NCBI RefSeq assembly: GCF_015240255.1
Contig: NZ_CP061205.1
Span: 2,962,501 to 3,026,500 of the forward strand
DNA length: 64,000 bases
Reading direction: 5' to 3'
Source of the DNA: Kordiimonas pumila
GTDB taxonomy: Bacteria > Pseudomonadota > Alphaproteobacteria > Sphingomonadales > Kordiimonadaceae
The notes beneath the pieces are model-generated. The model was not told the origin of the DNA and made no database searches. It saw only the letters and a program-made list of their open reading frames with translations. Shown in pieces: positions 43,212-52,410 of the stretch. The translations under genes were made by a program, and so were the position numbers. The stretch's first letter is position 1. Each line of letters starts with the position of its first letter.

Positions 43212-44219
43212 ATGACTGTAAAAATTGCAAAAAGCTGGCATTTCAATAAACGTCCAAAAAATATGATCGAAAGCGACACTTTTGTTCTCAAAGAACTGCC
43301 AATACCACCGCTGAAAGACGGCGAATTCCTCTTTAAAACCATCTATCTTTCCCTTGATGCCACAAACCGTGTTTGGTTAAGCGACTGGGATATTTATATG
43401 GAGCCGGTCCACATTGGTGACCCCATGCGAGGCTTTGTTTTTGGGCAGATTATTGAAAGCAGAAATCCTAACTTTCCGGTTGGCCGCTATGCCGCTGGCC
43501 TCCATACATGGTCTGACCATATTATCACTAACGGGGATAGCTTCGACCTTTTCCCTGTACTAGATGGCCTTGACCTTGCTGAAACCTTCGCGATCCTTAG
43601 CGTCGCGGGCCCAACCGCCCATGTCGGACTGCACGAAATTGGTGGTCTAAAGGAAAATGAGACTGTTGTTGTGAGCGGTGCTGCAGGTGCCGTCGGCACC
43701 ATTGTGGGGCAAATCGCTAAAATCCGGGGTTGCCGTGTTATAGGCATTGCCGGGTCTGATGAAAAATGCGCCATGATTGTCAATGAGTTCGGATATGACG
43801 CTGCTATAAATTATAAAACGGAGGATGTAACAGAGGCTCTTGGCAAACTGTGCCCAGATGGCATTGATCTCTGCTTTGAAAATGTGGGCGGTGATATTCT
43901 AGATGCATCCCTAACACACATGAAGGACTTTGGCAGGGTTGTCATTTGCGGCCTTATATCCAGCTATAACAGCTCAGAGCCTGTTCCGGGACCTTACATG
44001 TTCAGGAACCTTATCATGCGGCGGCTAACAGTACGCGGGTTTGTTATCCTGGATCATGCTGACATTATGCCAGATGTACTTAAAGAGCTCGCTAGCTGGG
44101 TTGCTAACGGTAAATTGAAAATGCCCACACATATTGTGGACGGCCTAGAAGCCGCCCCAAATGCCCTAAACCTTCTCTATACAGGCGGAAACACAGGTAA
44201 GCTACTGGTAAAAATATAA
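43212..44219 (+). CDS. Medium-chain NADP-dependent enone/alkenal reductase
   Basis: A 335-residue zinc-independent medium-chain dehydrogenase of the PTGR/leukotriene B4 dehydrogenase-like family. SLDATNRVWLSD is the substrate-domain start, and the Rossmann motif is VVSGAAGAVGTIVGQIAKIR with GCRVIGIAGSDEKCAMI and INYKTEDVTEAL. Family members reduce alpha,beta-unsaturated ketones with NADPH. Start at MTVKIAK (43212) with AGGGGAAG upstream; the 35 nt after the thiolase stop suggests a two-gene unit. It could reduce an enone precursor before carboxylation (inference). Confidence 0.88.
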   Translation: MTVKIAKSWHFNKRPKNMIESDTFVLKELPIPPLKDGEFLFKTIYLSLDATNRVWLSDWDIYMEPVHIGDPMRGFVFGQIIESRNPNFPVGRYAAGLHTWSDHIITNGDSFDLFPVLDGLDLAETFAILSVAGPTAHVGLHEIGGLKENETVVVSGAAGAVGTIVGQIAKIRGCRVIGIAGSDEKCAMIVNEFGYDAAINYKTEDVTEALGKLCPDGIDLCFENVGGDILDASLTHMKDFGRVVICGLISSYNSSEPVPGPYMFRNLIMRRLTVRGFVILDHADIMPDVLKELASWVANGKLKMPTHIVDGLEAAPNALNLLYTGGNTGKLLVKI

Positions 44220-44344
44220 TGCTCAAATAGAGAATCTCCAGTCAATCATGAATACCCTCAAAGGGTGAAACAAGGGCAAAAGAAAGAACAAAACTCGCCA
44301 AGGGCATGCTCTTGGCTGCATAACGGTTCTACTTTTGAAGCCCT

Positions 44345-44798
44345 CTATAATGGGGGCATTACCGGGTCGGTTTGCAGGAAACGGCCCAGCTTAGGGCTGT
44401 AGTAGCGCGCACGGTAGTAATAGAGATCTGTCTCTGCGTCATACCGGCGGCCCGTGTAGCGGAACGGCTGGCCAGCTGTTTCATCATCCGGTATCCGGCC
44501 CATACGCATCATAGGTGTATGGCCCCTCACTCACGCCGTCAGTTGACTGCGCAAGCGCAATGATGCTGCCCTGATGGTTGCGGTGATAATAGCTTTCCTT
44601 ATTGTTCACATGATCAAGATAGATCAACCGCTCATCAATCACCTGCCCGTTCACATATTGCCTGAGCAGCGTACCATTACTACCATCATGATGACGTTGC
44701 GCCCCTTCGGGTGCTGACGCGTCCGCTTCGCGACCCGCAATCGGCTCGTCTCCGGGTATTACCCCTGCACCAAAGAGATTATACGCCGAAGTATCTAA
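44345..44798 (-). pseudogene. RHS-repeat core fragment, frameshifted and truncated
   Basis: Reading from 44798 down, the sequence gives AYNLFGAGVIPGDEPIAGRE, later TLLRQYVNGQVIDERLIYLD, NKESYYHRNHQGSIIALAQS and GPYTYDAYG. After a shift at a CCC run (44499-44501) it continues GQPFRYTGRRYDAETDLYYY and RARYYSPKLGRFLQTDP, the RHS core. It stops at once after the core without the usual C-terminal toxin tip. It is a remnant of an RHS/YD-repeat protein. A second shard in the same orientation lies at 52411-52491. Upstream, an in-frame stop follows at once. Confidence 0.85.
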
Positions 44799-45263
44799 TT
44801 ATAAATTGTGCAAGCTCGCTCTTTAGACTTATAGATACGTATCAAATTTCATGTGGCTCAAGCTAGATATTGTGAAATAAATAGAGCAGCAATGTAATCG
44901 CATATTTATGTTTTTTTTTGTAGACCATCAAAAGTGAAAGCCCTTGACATTAGGTGATCACAGGCCTTTTAAAACATAAGTTCGCTGTACAGCTTGTAGA
45001 GTAAGATTATTAATAGTTAATTACAAATTTGGCATGGAGCTTATGTGATAGCCTCTGATGCTGAATTTACTTAGCCAGCTAGAAGATACCGCGATGCGCA
45101 TCTATTGGTTTTATGTTAAAGTAAAGCATGCTTTTCCCTACAGCAGGGAAAAGTAGGATGTCCGTCGTCAGAACATTTGTCTCAGATTGAGCGCTATATG
45201 ATATGAGTATTTGGCTCATCATTTATTGATATTATGCCGCTTTATTATAATTTTAAAGCACCA
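44799..45263. other. AT-rich gap with inverted repeat
   Basis: About 465 bases with no credible gene. CTTTTCCCT (45131-45139) and AGGGAAAAG (45145-45153) form a perfect 9-bp stem with a 5 nt loop, without a T-run. The base composition is clearly more AT-rich than the flanks, fitting a decayed accessory segment. Confidence 0.5.
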
Positions 45264-45590
45264 CTATTTAGTAACATTACTGTCTTTTTTAATAAGCGGT
45301 ATAATGCGCGGGATAGCCTGAGCAGTCTCGTCAACATCGAGAAGGGTGATACGATCAAGCTTACGGATAAGGGCTTCTAAAAAACGGTCACCCGTAGTAT
45401 GTACAGGTCGTTGTCACTGTGCTGGTTCGGGGTAAAAATACAGAAACCGGGCTGGTCAAGGCCGCCATCATCGCCCTTAAGCGCCGCAAGCAAAGGATAG
45501 TAGGAGTTCGGGAATACGCCTTAGATGTTGAAGTCTTTAGTCAGGGCCGCAGCTGGCCTGAGCTCTATTAATATTTCCTGATGGGCAGAA
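45264..45590 (-). pseudogene. Broken gene remnant of unknown family
   Basis: On the minus strand three pieces read on from each other: EILIELRPAAALTKDFNI then a stop; GVFPNSYYPLLAALKGDDGG followed by LDQPGFCIFTPNQHSDND; and, after a one-base shift near 45400, TTGDRFLEALIRKLDRITLL to IIPLIKKDSNVTK with a stop at 45264. Each piece has protein-like composition, and they join with one stop and one indel. I do not recognise the family. It sits between RHS debris and phoX and is probably part of the same decayed element. Confidence 0.5.
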
Positions 45591-45636
45591 CTGCTATTAT
45601 TGCAGCACACAGTAGGCTAGAGCGACCCGAAAAAGA

Positions 45637-45663
45637 CCCGTAAATACCTTAGCTATTTACGGG
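45637..45663 (-). terminator. Terminator of TonB receptor-phoX operon
   Basis: CCCGTAAATA (45637-45646) and TATTTACGGG (45654-45663), a perfect 10-bp stem with a 7 nt loop; the minus strand continues TCTTTTTC. It lies 10 nt past the PhoX stop. Confidence 0.88.
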
Positions 45664-45672
45664 CATTGATTA

Positions 45673-47589
45673 TCACTCCCACATAACTGCAATAACAGAC
45701 GGCCTTGGTGGCTCGCCGTCAACAAAATCAGGCCACCGTGTTATCGCATCTTTGATTGAGGCAGAATCCTGCCCTGGGTGCTGAATAGCGACAAACATGG
45801 TTTTGCCATCTGGCGTGAATGCCGGGCCGCAGCACTCTGCCCCTTGTGGTGACAGAAAGAAAAGCTGAGATAACCACGCATTTTCGCCGCGGGTTTCCAT
45901 TTTCCACAAGCCATCTTCACCGCGCACATTTGGCCCGTCACTGCATATCCACATAGCCCCTTCCGGGTCAAAATTGATATTATCTGGCGCGTAAAAATAG
46001 CCATTCGTTTTTGTTGCAGGGTGAAACCCGGATGCTTTCATGGTGTCTTCATCGCATAAAAGCCTGACCTGCCATTCAAACATGGTTGCTGCATGGTCTG
46101 GCCCGGCCCCGCTATCAGGCGGTGTAAGCTCAAGCAAATGGCCACTTTTATTCATAGCACGTGGGTTAGCAGCGTTTACGGTAGCCTCCGCACGGTCTTC
46201 ATTGCCAGACAAGGTAATATAAACCTTCCCCGTACTTGGGTCTGGCATATAGCCCTCAGGGCTATCCATTGGGGTTGCGCCGAGAAGGTCAGCCGCGCGG
46301 CGCGTTTGTATAAGAACATCGCCCTGATCTGCAAAACCGTTTGCCGCTGTCAGAGGCCCTTTGCCGTAAACAAGTGACTTCCAAAGAACGGTACCATCTT
46401 CGGAAAAGCAAGCAACAGACAAAACGCCTTCATCCAATAAGTCTTTATTGGCAATGCGATTATCAGGGTTATACGCACGGTCTGTCACAAACCGGTAGCA
46501 ATATTCAAATTCCCAATCATCACCCATATAGACAACTACACGGCCATCAGGCGCAAGTGTGCAGTGTGCCCCTTCATGGGCAAAACGGCCGAGGGCTGTT
46601 CGCTTCACCGGCACCGCCGCAGGGTCATATGGATCTAGCTCCACAACCCATTCAAACCTGTTCGGCTCGTTTGGCTCTGTGGCTATATCAAAGCGCTTGT
46701 CATAGCCCGGCCAACCATATTTACCCGTGGGCGTACTGTCATCATAGTGATAGCGCATCAGAAGATCGTAGTCTGGTGCACTCGATATATCACCCCCCAG
46801 AAAATCCTGCGATCCTTCTTCACCTGATAACACCGTGCCCCACGGGGTAACACCGCCGTTGCAGTTGTCATGTGTGCCAAGCACAGTGTGCCCTGACAGA
46901 TCAGCGCTAGTTTGCATTTTCAGGTGCCCCGCGGCAGGGCCAGAGAACTTAATAGGCGTTGTACCCGTTACACGGCGGTTAAACTTGCTATCTTCTACAA
47001 TAGCCCAGCCTGCGTCACCGCGTTTTATTTCAACCACCGAAAGGCCAACTGATTCAAGCGTGGTGGCAACCTGCTCATCTGTCAGTGCCTGCGGCACACT
47101 ATCTCTCGTCACCCCTTTAAACATCAGGTGAGGTACGGGGTACTCATGATTTGCAACCAAAAGCCCATGATCAGAGGATGTGCTCCCATAAGGGAGCGGT
47201 AGAAACGTAATGAAATCATTATTGTAACCAAAGCGCTGTGCAGCATCTTGTGGTTTTAATGCTGTCAGTTCAACCGCAGGTGCTGTGGACCATAACGGGT
47301 CGCCCCAACGGATCAGCACTTGCTGCTTGTAGCTTCCAAAATCAGGCTCTGGTGTTATCGCACCCAATGCAGCGCGTGACCGCATACCGGCGACTGACGC
47401 CACAGCCACAGCCGCAAGCCCTGATAGCAATACATGCCTGCGGGTAATAAGCGCGGAAAGCGAGGGAGCCTCGCTTTTAGCTACAACTTTTGAAACAGTG
47501 CCTTTATCGTTAGACACCACACGCCGAGAAGCAGGGTTACCCCTGCCTCCAGCATTTTTATCTGCTTTCATCATCTTAGAATCTGGCAT
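45673..47589 (-). CDS. PhoX-family (DUF839) alkaline phosphatase
   Basis: A 638-residue protein of the PhoX family. A twin-arginine signal is present after a long n-region: ITRRHVLLSGLAAVAVASVA. The mature protein shows DNCNGGVTPWGTVLSGEEGS, ALGRFAHEGAHCTLAPDGRV, VVYMGDDWEFEYCYRFV, DNINFDPEGAMWICSDGPNV and PQGAECCGPAFTPDGKTMFV, the calcium/iron-binding propeller blocks. Characterised members release phosphate from organic esters in the periplasm or outside. It overlaps the receptor stop by 14 nt (start 47589) or begins at 47574; either way it is coupled to the upstream TonB receptor gene. Confidence 0.9.
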   Translation of the reverse strand: MPDSKMMKADKNAGGRGNPASRRVVSNDKGTVSKVVAKSEAPSLSALITRRHVLLSGLAAVAVASVAGMRSRAALGAITPEPDFGSYKQQVLIRWGDPLWSTAPAVELTALKPQDAAQRFGYNNDFITFLPLPYGSTSSDHGLLVANHEYPVPHLMFKGVTRDSVPQALTDEQVATTLESVGLSVVEIKRGDAGWAIVEDSKFNRRVTGTTPIKFSGPAAGHLKMQTSADLSGHTVLGTHDNCNGGVTPWGTVLSGEEGSQDFLGGDISSAPDYDLLMRYHYDDSTPTGKYGWPGYDKRFDIATEPNEPNRFEWVVELDPYDPAAVPVKRTALGRFAHEGAHCTLAPDGRVVVYMGDDWEFEYCYRFVTDRAYNPDNRIANKDLLDEGVLSVACFSEDGTVLWKSLVYGKGPLTAANGFADQGDVLIQTRRAADLLGATPMDSPEGYMPDPSTGKVYITLSGNEDRAEATVNAANPRAMNKSGHLLELTPPDSGAGPDHAATMFEWQVRLLCDEDTMKASGFHPATKTNGYFYAPDNINFDPEGAMWICSDGPNVRGEDGLWKMETRGENAWLSQLFFLSPQGAECCGPAFTPDGKTMFVAIQHPGQDSASIKDAITRWPDFVDGEPPRPSVIAVMWE

Positions 47590-50497
47590 TGATACCAAAG
47601 GTAACCGTACGTCCCGTGTAGGTTGCCCCCTCCAGATAATGTGTGCCATCGCCGTACCGTTCATCAACAATTGGTTTATCACCGCTATTGAAAATGTCCA
47701 CGGCGTCAACTGATAGCTTAATCGCATCAGTTACCTGATAGCTAATTTGCGCATCAAACGATCCGTATGGCTCTTCAACAATAGGGGTATCATAGCTTGA
47801 GAGCCTGACAATCTGGCTATCGCGCCATGAGTATATCAGCGCCGCTTCAACACCGTATTTCTGGTATGTTACAGCACCTGTATAAAACATTTTGGGTGCA
47901 TAGAAGAAATCGATTTCCTCCATACCTTCAATGCCGGTTTCTGCTTCGCTGTGCTGGAAGGTTGCGTTGGCATAAACACCAAGCCCGCCCCATGCGCCCG
48001 GTAGGCTGGTAAAGTTTTGAACCAAATTAAGCTCAATGCCGTAAATGGTGGCCTGCTCGCCGTTGGTATAGGTTGTAACATCATCAATTATTTTACCAGC
48101 AAGCCGGGGGTCATTTTCAAAGCGGGTACGGTCAGCCTCGGTTTCGCCTGCAATACCGCTAAAGATAAAGTTGTTGATCTTTTTCGCATAAACACCCGCA
48201 GAGATAAGACCAACAGTATCAAAATAATGCTCAACGCTCAGATCAAAGTTATGGGCATAAGCTGGCTTTAGGCCTGGGTTGCCAACCGTTACATCAACTT
48301 CGCCGTCATCTTCCTCAATCTCAATCGCACCAGAAATAAACAAAGGCTCAGGGCGGGCGATGGAGGTGAAATATGCAGCCCTGATTACGGTATCTGAAGA
48401 AAGCCTGTAGTTCGCCTGCAAGCGCGGCAGGAAGTTCGTATAATGTGCCTTGCCCGTCACATCCGAATAAATCGGATCCTGATCTTCCAGCTCAATAATT
48501 TCATAATTGTCTGAGGTAATGCGCGTATGGTCAAACCTGACACCGCCAACAATTTCAAGCTCCCCAAATGTCGCCTGCCCCATTAGGTAGCCAGAAAAAA
48601 CGTCTTCCGTGCTGGAATAGCTATCTTCATCAATTGGAATACCGCCGTCATCCACATATTCATTTTCGAAATCAGCATTACCGTCAACCAGTGACTGAGA
48701 ATAATTGCGCCAATCTTTCAGCCGTTCAATATCAAGAGAAAGATATTTATCATACGGTGCACCAGTATCCGACACATCTACAAACCCGCCAACACCAAAT
48801 TCTGTCAGGCTTAGGGGGCCAGAAAGCTCCATAACGTTCGCTTCAAAAAGCGTTCGTTTTGAACGTTCAAACTTCACACCGCCCTTGATTTCGTGCAACC
48901 AGTTAGAGCCAAGATCGTAAGTGACATCAAATTTGGCTGAGTATCGCTCGTTTTTAGAATCGTCGATATCTATATCATTATAACCCAGTTCATAGCTGTT
49001 TGGGTCTGCAATGGTGGCGCGGTCATTTGCTGTCAGGTTTGGCATGGGGAAATCACCCGAAAAATCATACCCAAACAGATTGCTTTCCAGTTCTGCTTCA
49101 AATGCTACTTCGTTATCAAAGGGTTCTTCCCGTACCGCGCTAGAATACCCAAGGCTATAATCAAACGTAAAGGCACCCGCCGTTGTTTGGCCTTCCAGCG
49201 TGTAGACCTGCTGGGTCAGGATTGTTTCTTCATACTGATTAAAGATATTGGCGGTGCCCGGCTCTGTCATAATAAGGTTGCCTTCGTCGTCATAATCTTC
49301 GGTACCACCTTCAAAATACAAGGCTTTACTCAGTTCCTGATCGAACAAACGGTTATAACTTGCCTTAAAAACAAGGTCAGTTGCTGATGAAACCGCCCAG
49401 TTTAAAGCAAGGTTTGCAGAGATATTTTCGCGCTGGTTTTCATAGGAAGTAAGATGATATTGCAGTGGGGTTACCCCTGCATCCGGCTCATCTTCAACAA
49501 GGGCTAGCTGGTCTTCATCGTTATAAAACACATACCCACTGGTAGACCGGTCAGCATAGGAAACTGCCGCCAGAATGCCAAACTGCTCGTCACTACCAAA
49601 ACGTGTTGCATACATGGCCTGAAGTAACGGGTCTACGCCGCCTGCAAGCCCCTGATGGTAGCCACGTACACTGAGATCAAGAACAGGCCCCGCAAAATCA
49701 AACGCTGTTGCCGTTTCCAGTTCAACAGCGCCGCCAATACCATCTGAATCAAGATCTGGCGTTAGTGTTTTATGTACTGTGATTTGTGACAAAGCACTGG
49801 TCTGGATCATATCAAGCGGTACACGGCGGTTTTCCTTTTCAGGCTGGGCTGCATTCACGCCGTTCACCTGTGTATTATTAAGGCCGCTATCCATACCGCG
49901 GATGGAAATATAACGCCCTTCACCACCAACCACTTCCCGCTGTACAGACACACCCGGAATACGGCGCAGCGATTCAGCGGCATTCAAATCTGGAAAGCGA
50001 CCTGCTTGGTCAGCCGACACAACATTGCGCGAATTATCAGCCGCAAATTGATCGTTAAGCGCGCGGGCCTGCCCGGCCCTGCGGCCTGTAACCACTATCT
50101 CTTCGTCTATGCCCCCACGGCCCATAACGGTTTGAAGCATCTCACGGTTTGAAGCGCCAATGCTAACAGGCACCGTAACATCCTCGAAACCAACATATTC
50201 AAACCGAAGGGTATAATCACCCTGTGCAATATTAGCGAACCGGTACCGGCCCTGATCATCTGTTACTGCGGTTTTACCCAACCCCGTAACATGCACCTGA
50301 ACACCCGGCAGCGGCCTTTCACTGCCTGCTTCGGTAACGGTACCTGCAATTATAGCTTCCACAGGCTGCACCACTGGTGCCTGCGCAGATACAGCCGCCG
50401 AACCAACAAAGGTAAGGCCTGTGCCAGCACATAACAAAAGCACTGGCATTATAGAAACACTTGATAATAGATTTAATCGATTCCTGAGCACACTCAT
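47576..50497 (-). CDS. TonB-dependent receptor, TonB-Xanth-Caul type
   Basis: A receptor of about 973 residues: signal peptide ending VSAQA, a carboxypeptidase-regulatory-like beta domain (GTVTEAGSERPLPGVQVHVT, QGRYRFANIAQGDYTLRFEY), TonB box DEEIVVTGRRAGQARAL, plug with FPDLNAAESLRRIPGVSVQR and YISIRGMDSGLNNTQVNG, and a barrel ending YTGRTVTFGINARF. This is the large Caulobacter/Xanthomonas subfamily often used for oligosaccharides or other complex nutrients. Coupled with PhoX, it may import phosphorylated organic matter (inference). ATG 50497 chosen; GTG 50491 has better SD spacing. Confidence 0.9.
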   Translation of the reverse strand: MSVLRNRLNLLSSVSIMPVLLLCAGTGLTFVGSAAVSAQAPVVQPVEAIIAGTVTEAGSERPLPGVQVHVTGLGKTAVTDDQGRYRFANIAQGDYTLRFEYVGFEDVTVPVSIGASNREMLQTVMGRGGIDEEIVVTGRRAGQARALNDQFAADNSRNVVSADQAGRFPDLNAAESLRRIPGVSVQREVVGGEGRYISIRGMDSGLNNTQVNGVNAAQPEKENRRVPLDMIQTSALSQITVHKTLTPDLDSDGIGGAVELETATAFDFAGPVLDLSVRGYHQGLAGGVDPLLQAMYATRFGSDEQFGILAAVSYADRSTSGYVFYNDEDQLALVEDEPDAGVTPLQYHLTSYENQRENISANLALNWAVSSATDLVFKASYNRLFDQELSKALYFEGGTEDYDDEGNLIMTEPGTANIFNQYEETILTQQVYTLEGQTTAGAFTFDYSLGYSSAVREEPFDNEVAFEAELESNLFGYDFSGDFPMPNLTANDRATIADPNSYELGYNDIDIDDSKNERYSAKFDVTYDLGSNWLHEIKGGVKFERSKRTLFEANVMELSGPLSLTEFGVGGFVDVSDTGAPYDKYLSLDIERLKDWRNYSQSLVDGNADFENEYVDDGGIPIDEDSYSSTEDVFSGYLMGQATFGELEIVGGVRFDHTRITSDNYEIIELEDQDPIYSDVTGKAHYTNFLPRLQANYRLSSDTVIRAAYFTSIARPEPLFISGAIEIEEDDGEVDVTVGNPGLKPAYAHNFDLSVEHYFDTVGLISAGVYAKKINNFIFSGIAGETEADRTRFENDPRLAGKIIDDVTTYTNGEQATIYGIELNLVQNFTSLPGAWGGLGVYANATFQHSEAETGIEGMEEIDFFYAPKMFYTGAVTYQKYGVEAALIYSWRDSQIVRLSSYDTPIVEEPYGSFDAQISYQVTDAIKLSVDAVDIFNSGDKPIVDERYGDGTHYLEGATYTGRTVTFGINARF

Positions 50498-50873
50498 TCT
50501 CCATGCAAAATGGCTTAACCGGACCACCGTCCGGACAAATTTATTGGGATAATTAAGCCTCTAAGCCCTGGTTCAAGCTGTCCACATCTGAGCTTCGGAA
50601 ATGCGCGGGCGCGCCAAGTCCTTTATGAAACTTCGCAGCCAAAGGCTGGGTGGGCAGTGAAAGTTGCCGGTAGACTTCGATCGAAACTACTAAAGGAACT
50701 ATATTTCAATATTGTGACGCGATTTAATATCGCTTCTTTTATGTGATACTTTATTCAGGCTTTACACGTGCAGACCAGTATACCAGAAGGCGCTAATTCC
50801 AATTGACCCAGCAGCTATAATTTTGCACGTTGCAGGCACAGTACAGTCTGCTTGCTTTAAACAGGGTTTCTCT

Positions 50874-51914
50874 ATGGCGTCATATCCAAATGCATCGGTT
50901 CATATTTCCTTTTGTGCCTTTGCAACAAGCTTTATGAATGTAAGGGTACAACACCCCATTGCAGCCATGCGGATGCTGGGTGCCTCTATCGCCTTGCAAG
51001 AAAAAAAGTTTGCCTTCATAGAGGGCCTGCCTTCAGACGAACCCAAGGTCCTGATTTTACAGCGCGGGTTCCTGACTAAAGATGGCTGGCCAAAAGCTGT
51101 AAAACAGGCAATTGAGCGCGATTATCTTTTCATTGTTGAATATGATGATTACCCAGAAAACCCGTTTAATGCGGCAAAGCGTGCCAACTCGCTTGACTGG
51201 GAACGTTTTAGCATGTGCCATGCTGTGCAGTGCAGCACCAAACCCCTTTATGATGCTTTTACCCCGCACAACCCGGAAGTGGCCCTATTTGAAAACCACC
51301 TGTTTCAAATGCCAGCCCCCATAACCCGCACAGATACAGAAATACGGGTGTTTTTTGGTGCCTTAAACCGGAAAGATGCGTGGGCGCCTCTTATTAAAAG
51401 CTTTAACAAAGTACTCGCAAAATATCCACAGCTTAGGGCGGTTATTCTTCATGATGAGGAGTTTTTTGCGGCTCTCAACACCAAAAACAAAGTTTTCAAA
51501 CCTGCCTGCGACTATAACACCTACCTTAAACTGCTGCATAGCTGCGACATCAGCCTGCAACCGCTCGATAACAGTGTATTTAACCGCTATAAAAGCGACA
51601 TTAAGTTTGTAGAGGCTGGTGCAGGTGGTCTTGCAGTTGTTGCAAGCCCAACCGTGTATGCTGACACTATAGAAGACAGTATAACAGGGCTTATTGCCCA
51701 CACCTCAAAAGACTGGGAACGGGCCCTTGCAAAACTAGCACAGGATGCAGAATACCGCAAAACACTGGGGCAAAATGCCAAAAACTATATTCTGTCAGAG
51801 CGCCTTCTTATTAAACACGCTCACAAGCGGCTTGATTGGTACCGCGACCTGTGGGCCCGCCGCGACGCGCTGAACGCCCGCCTGTTTGAGCTTTATCCAC
51901 AGCTTAAGCCTTAA
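50874..51914 (+). CDS. Glycosyltransferase, GT-B fold
   Basis: A 346-residue protein with a GT4-like C-terminal half: VFFGALNRKDAWAPLIKSFN, LRAVILHDEEFF, LLHSCDISLQPLDNSVFNRY, KSDIKFVEAGAGGLAVVASP (donor-binding Glu), DSITGLIAHTSKDWERAL. The N-terminal half is atypical, without a glycine-rich acceptor loop, though VEYDDYPEN is typical of O-antigen or protein glycosyltransferases of this kind. AGGG lies 7 nt before ATG 50874. It is alone and divergent from the TonB receptor. Acceptor and sugar are unknown. Confidence 0.78.
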   Translation: MASYPNASVHISFCAFATSFMNVRVQHPIAAMRMLGASIALQEKKFAFIEGLPSDEPKVLILQRGFLTKDGWPKAVKQAIERDYLFIVEYDDYPENPFNAAKRANSLDWERFSMCHAVQCSTKPLYDAFTPHNPEVALFENHLFQMPAPITRTDTEIRVFFGALNRKDAWAPLIKSFNKVLAKYPQLRAVILHDEEFFAALNTKNKVFKPACDYNTYLKLLHSCDISLQPLDNSVFNRYKSDIKFVEAGAGGLAVVASPTVYADTIEDSITGLIAHTSKDWERALAKLAQDAEYRKTLGQNAKNYILSERLLIKHAHKRLDWYRDLWARRDALNARLFELYPQLKP

Positions 51915-52037
51915 AAACTGAGCACACGCTACAGAAGCGGAAACATAGCCCCCACAAGGGCAACCTACTATAGCAATTAAGCACTGTGTCCCCGGGATTT
52001 CCCCATTTAAAAACACCCCAAGGCTTCTCATCTACAT

Positions 52038-52279
52038 TCAGTTATTTAAAGAAGGCACGCACAGCACCATGCCCTTTTTGATAAGGAAGAGACGAATAAA
52101 AATATTCACTATAAAGAATGGAAACAACAGCATAACCAAGGGGCTAACAATCTATGAATACTCGGTCCACTTGAATGGAAAACGCTAAAGACAGAGAGCA
52201 TAAAGCCTGCCAATAAAAAGGAAAATACAGCTCCTAACTTCTTCTTGTTTAACTGTATTACCATCCCTGCCTTTTCCAT
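52038..52279 (-). pseudogene. Possible frameshifted small membrane protein
   Basis: From ATG 52279 (or 52264) the minus strand reads KKKLGAVFSFLLAGFMLSVF then SIHRLLAP and soon stops. At the GGGG run 52140-52143 a one-base change in either direction opens about 31-35 more codons, one hydrophobic (LLFPFFIVNIFIRLFLIKKG), one polar (YSEYFYSSLPYQKGHGAVRA). So a roughly 80-residue membrane protein may have existed. The evidence is only hydrophobicity and position beside an RHS shard. Confidence 0.25.
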
Positions 52280-52410
52280 TATTTAGTGCGCCACATCAAC
52301 CCTGAGTATGCCTGCACCACAATTGCAATGTGAGACTATCCCAAAAATTATCAAACACATATTCCGTTCCAAATCCAGTTGCTGATTAAGAGGACATAAT
52401 ACTGAATTAT

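Noticed and set aside
44297-44316. Imperfect palindrome after the enone reductase as terminator
   Set aside because: GCCAAGGG and CTCTTGGC pair partly, but no T-run follows and it is 77 nt past the stop; not strong enough to call.
50498-50822. Pho box upstream of the receptor-phoX operon
   Set aside because: No pair of CTGTCAT-like direct repeats with 4-nt spacing was found on either strand.
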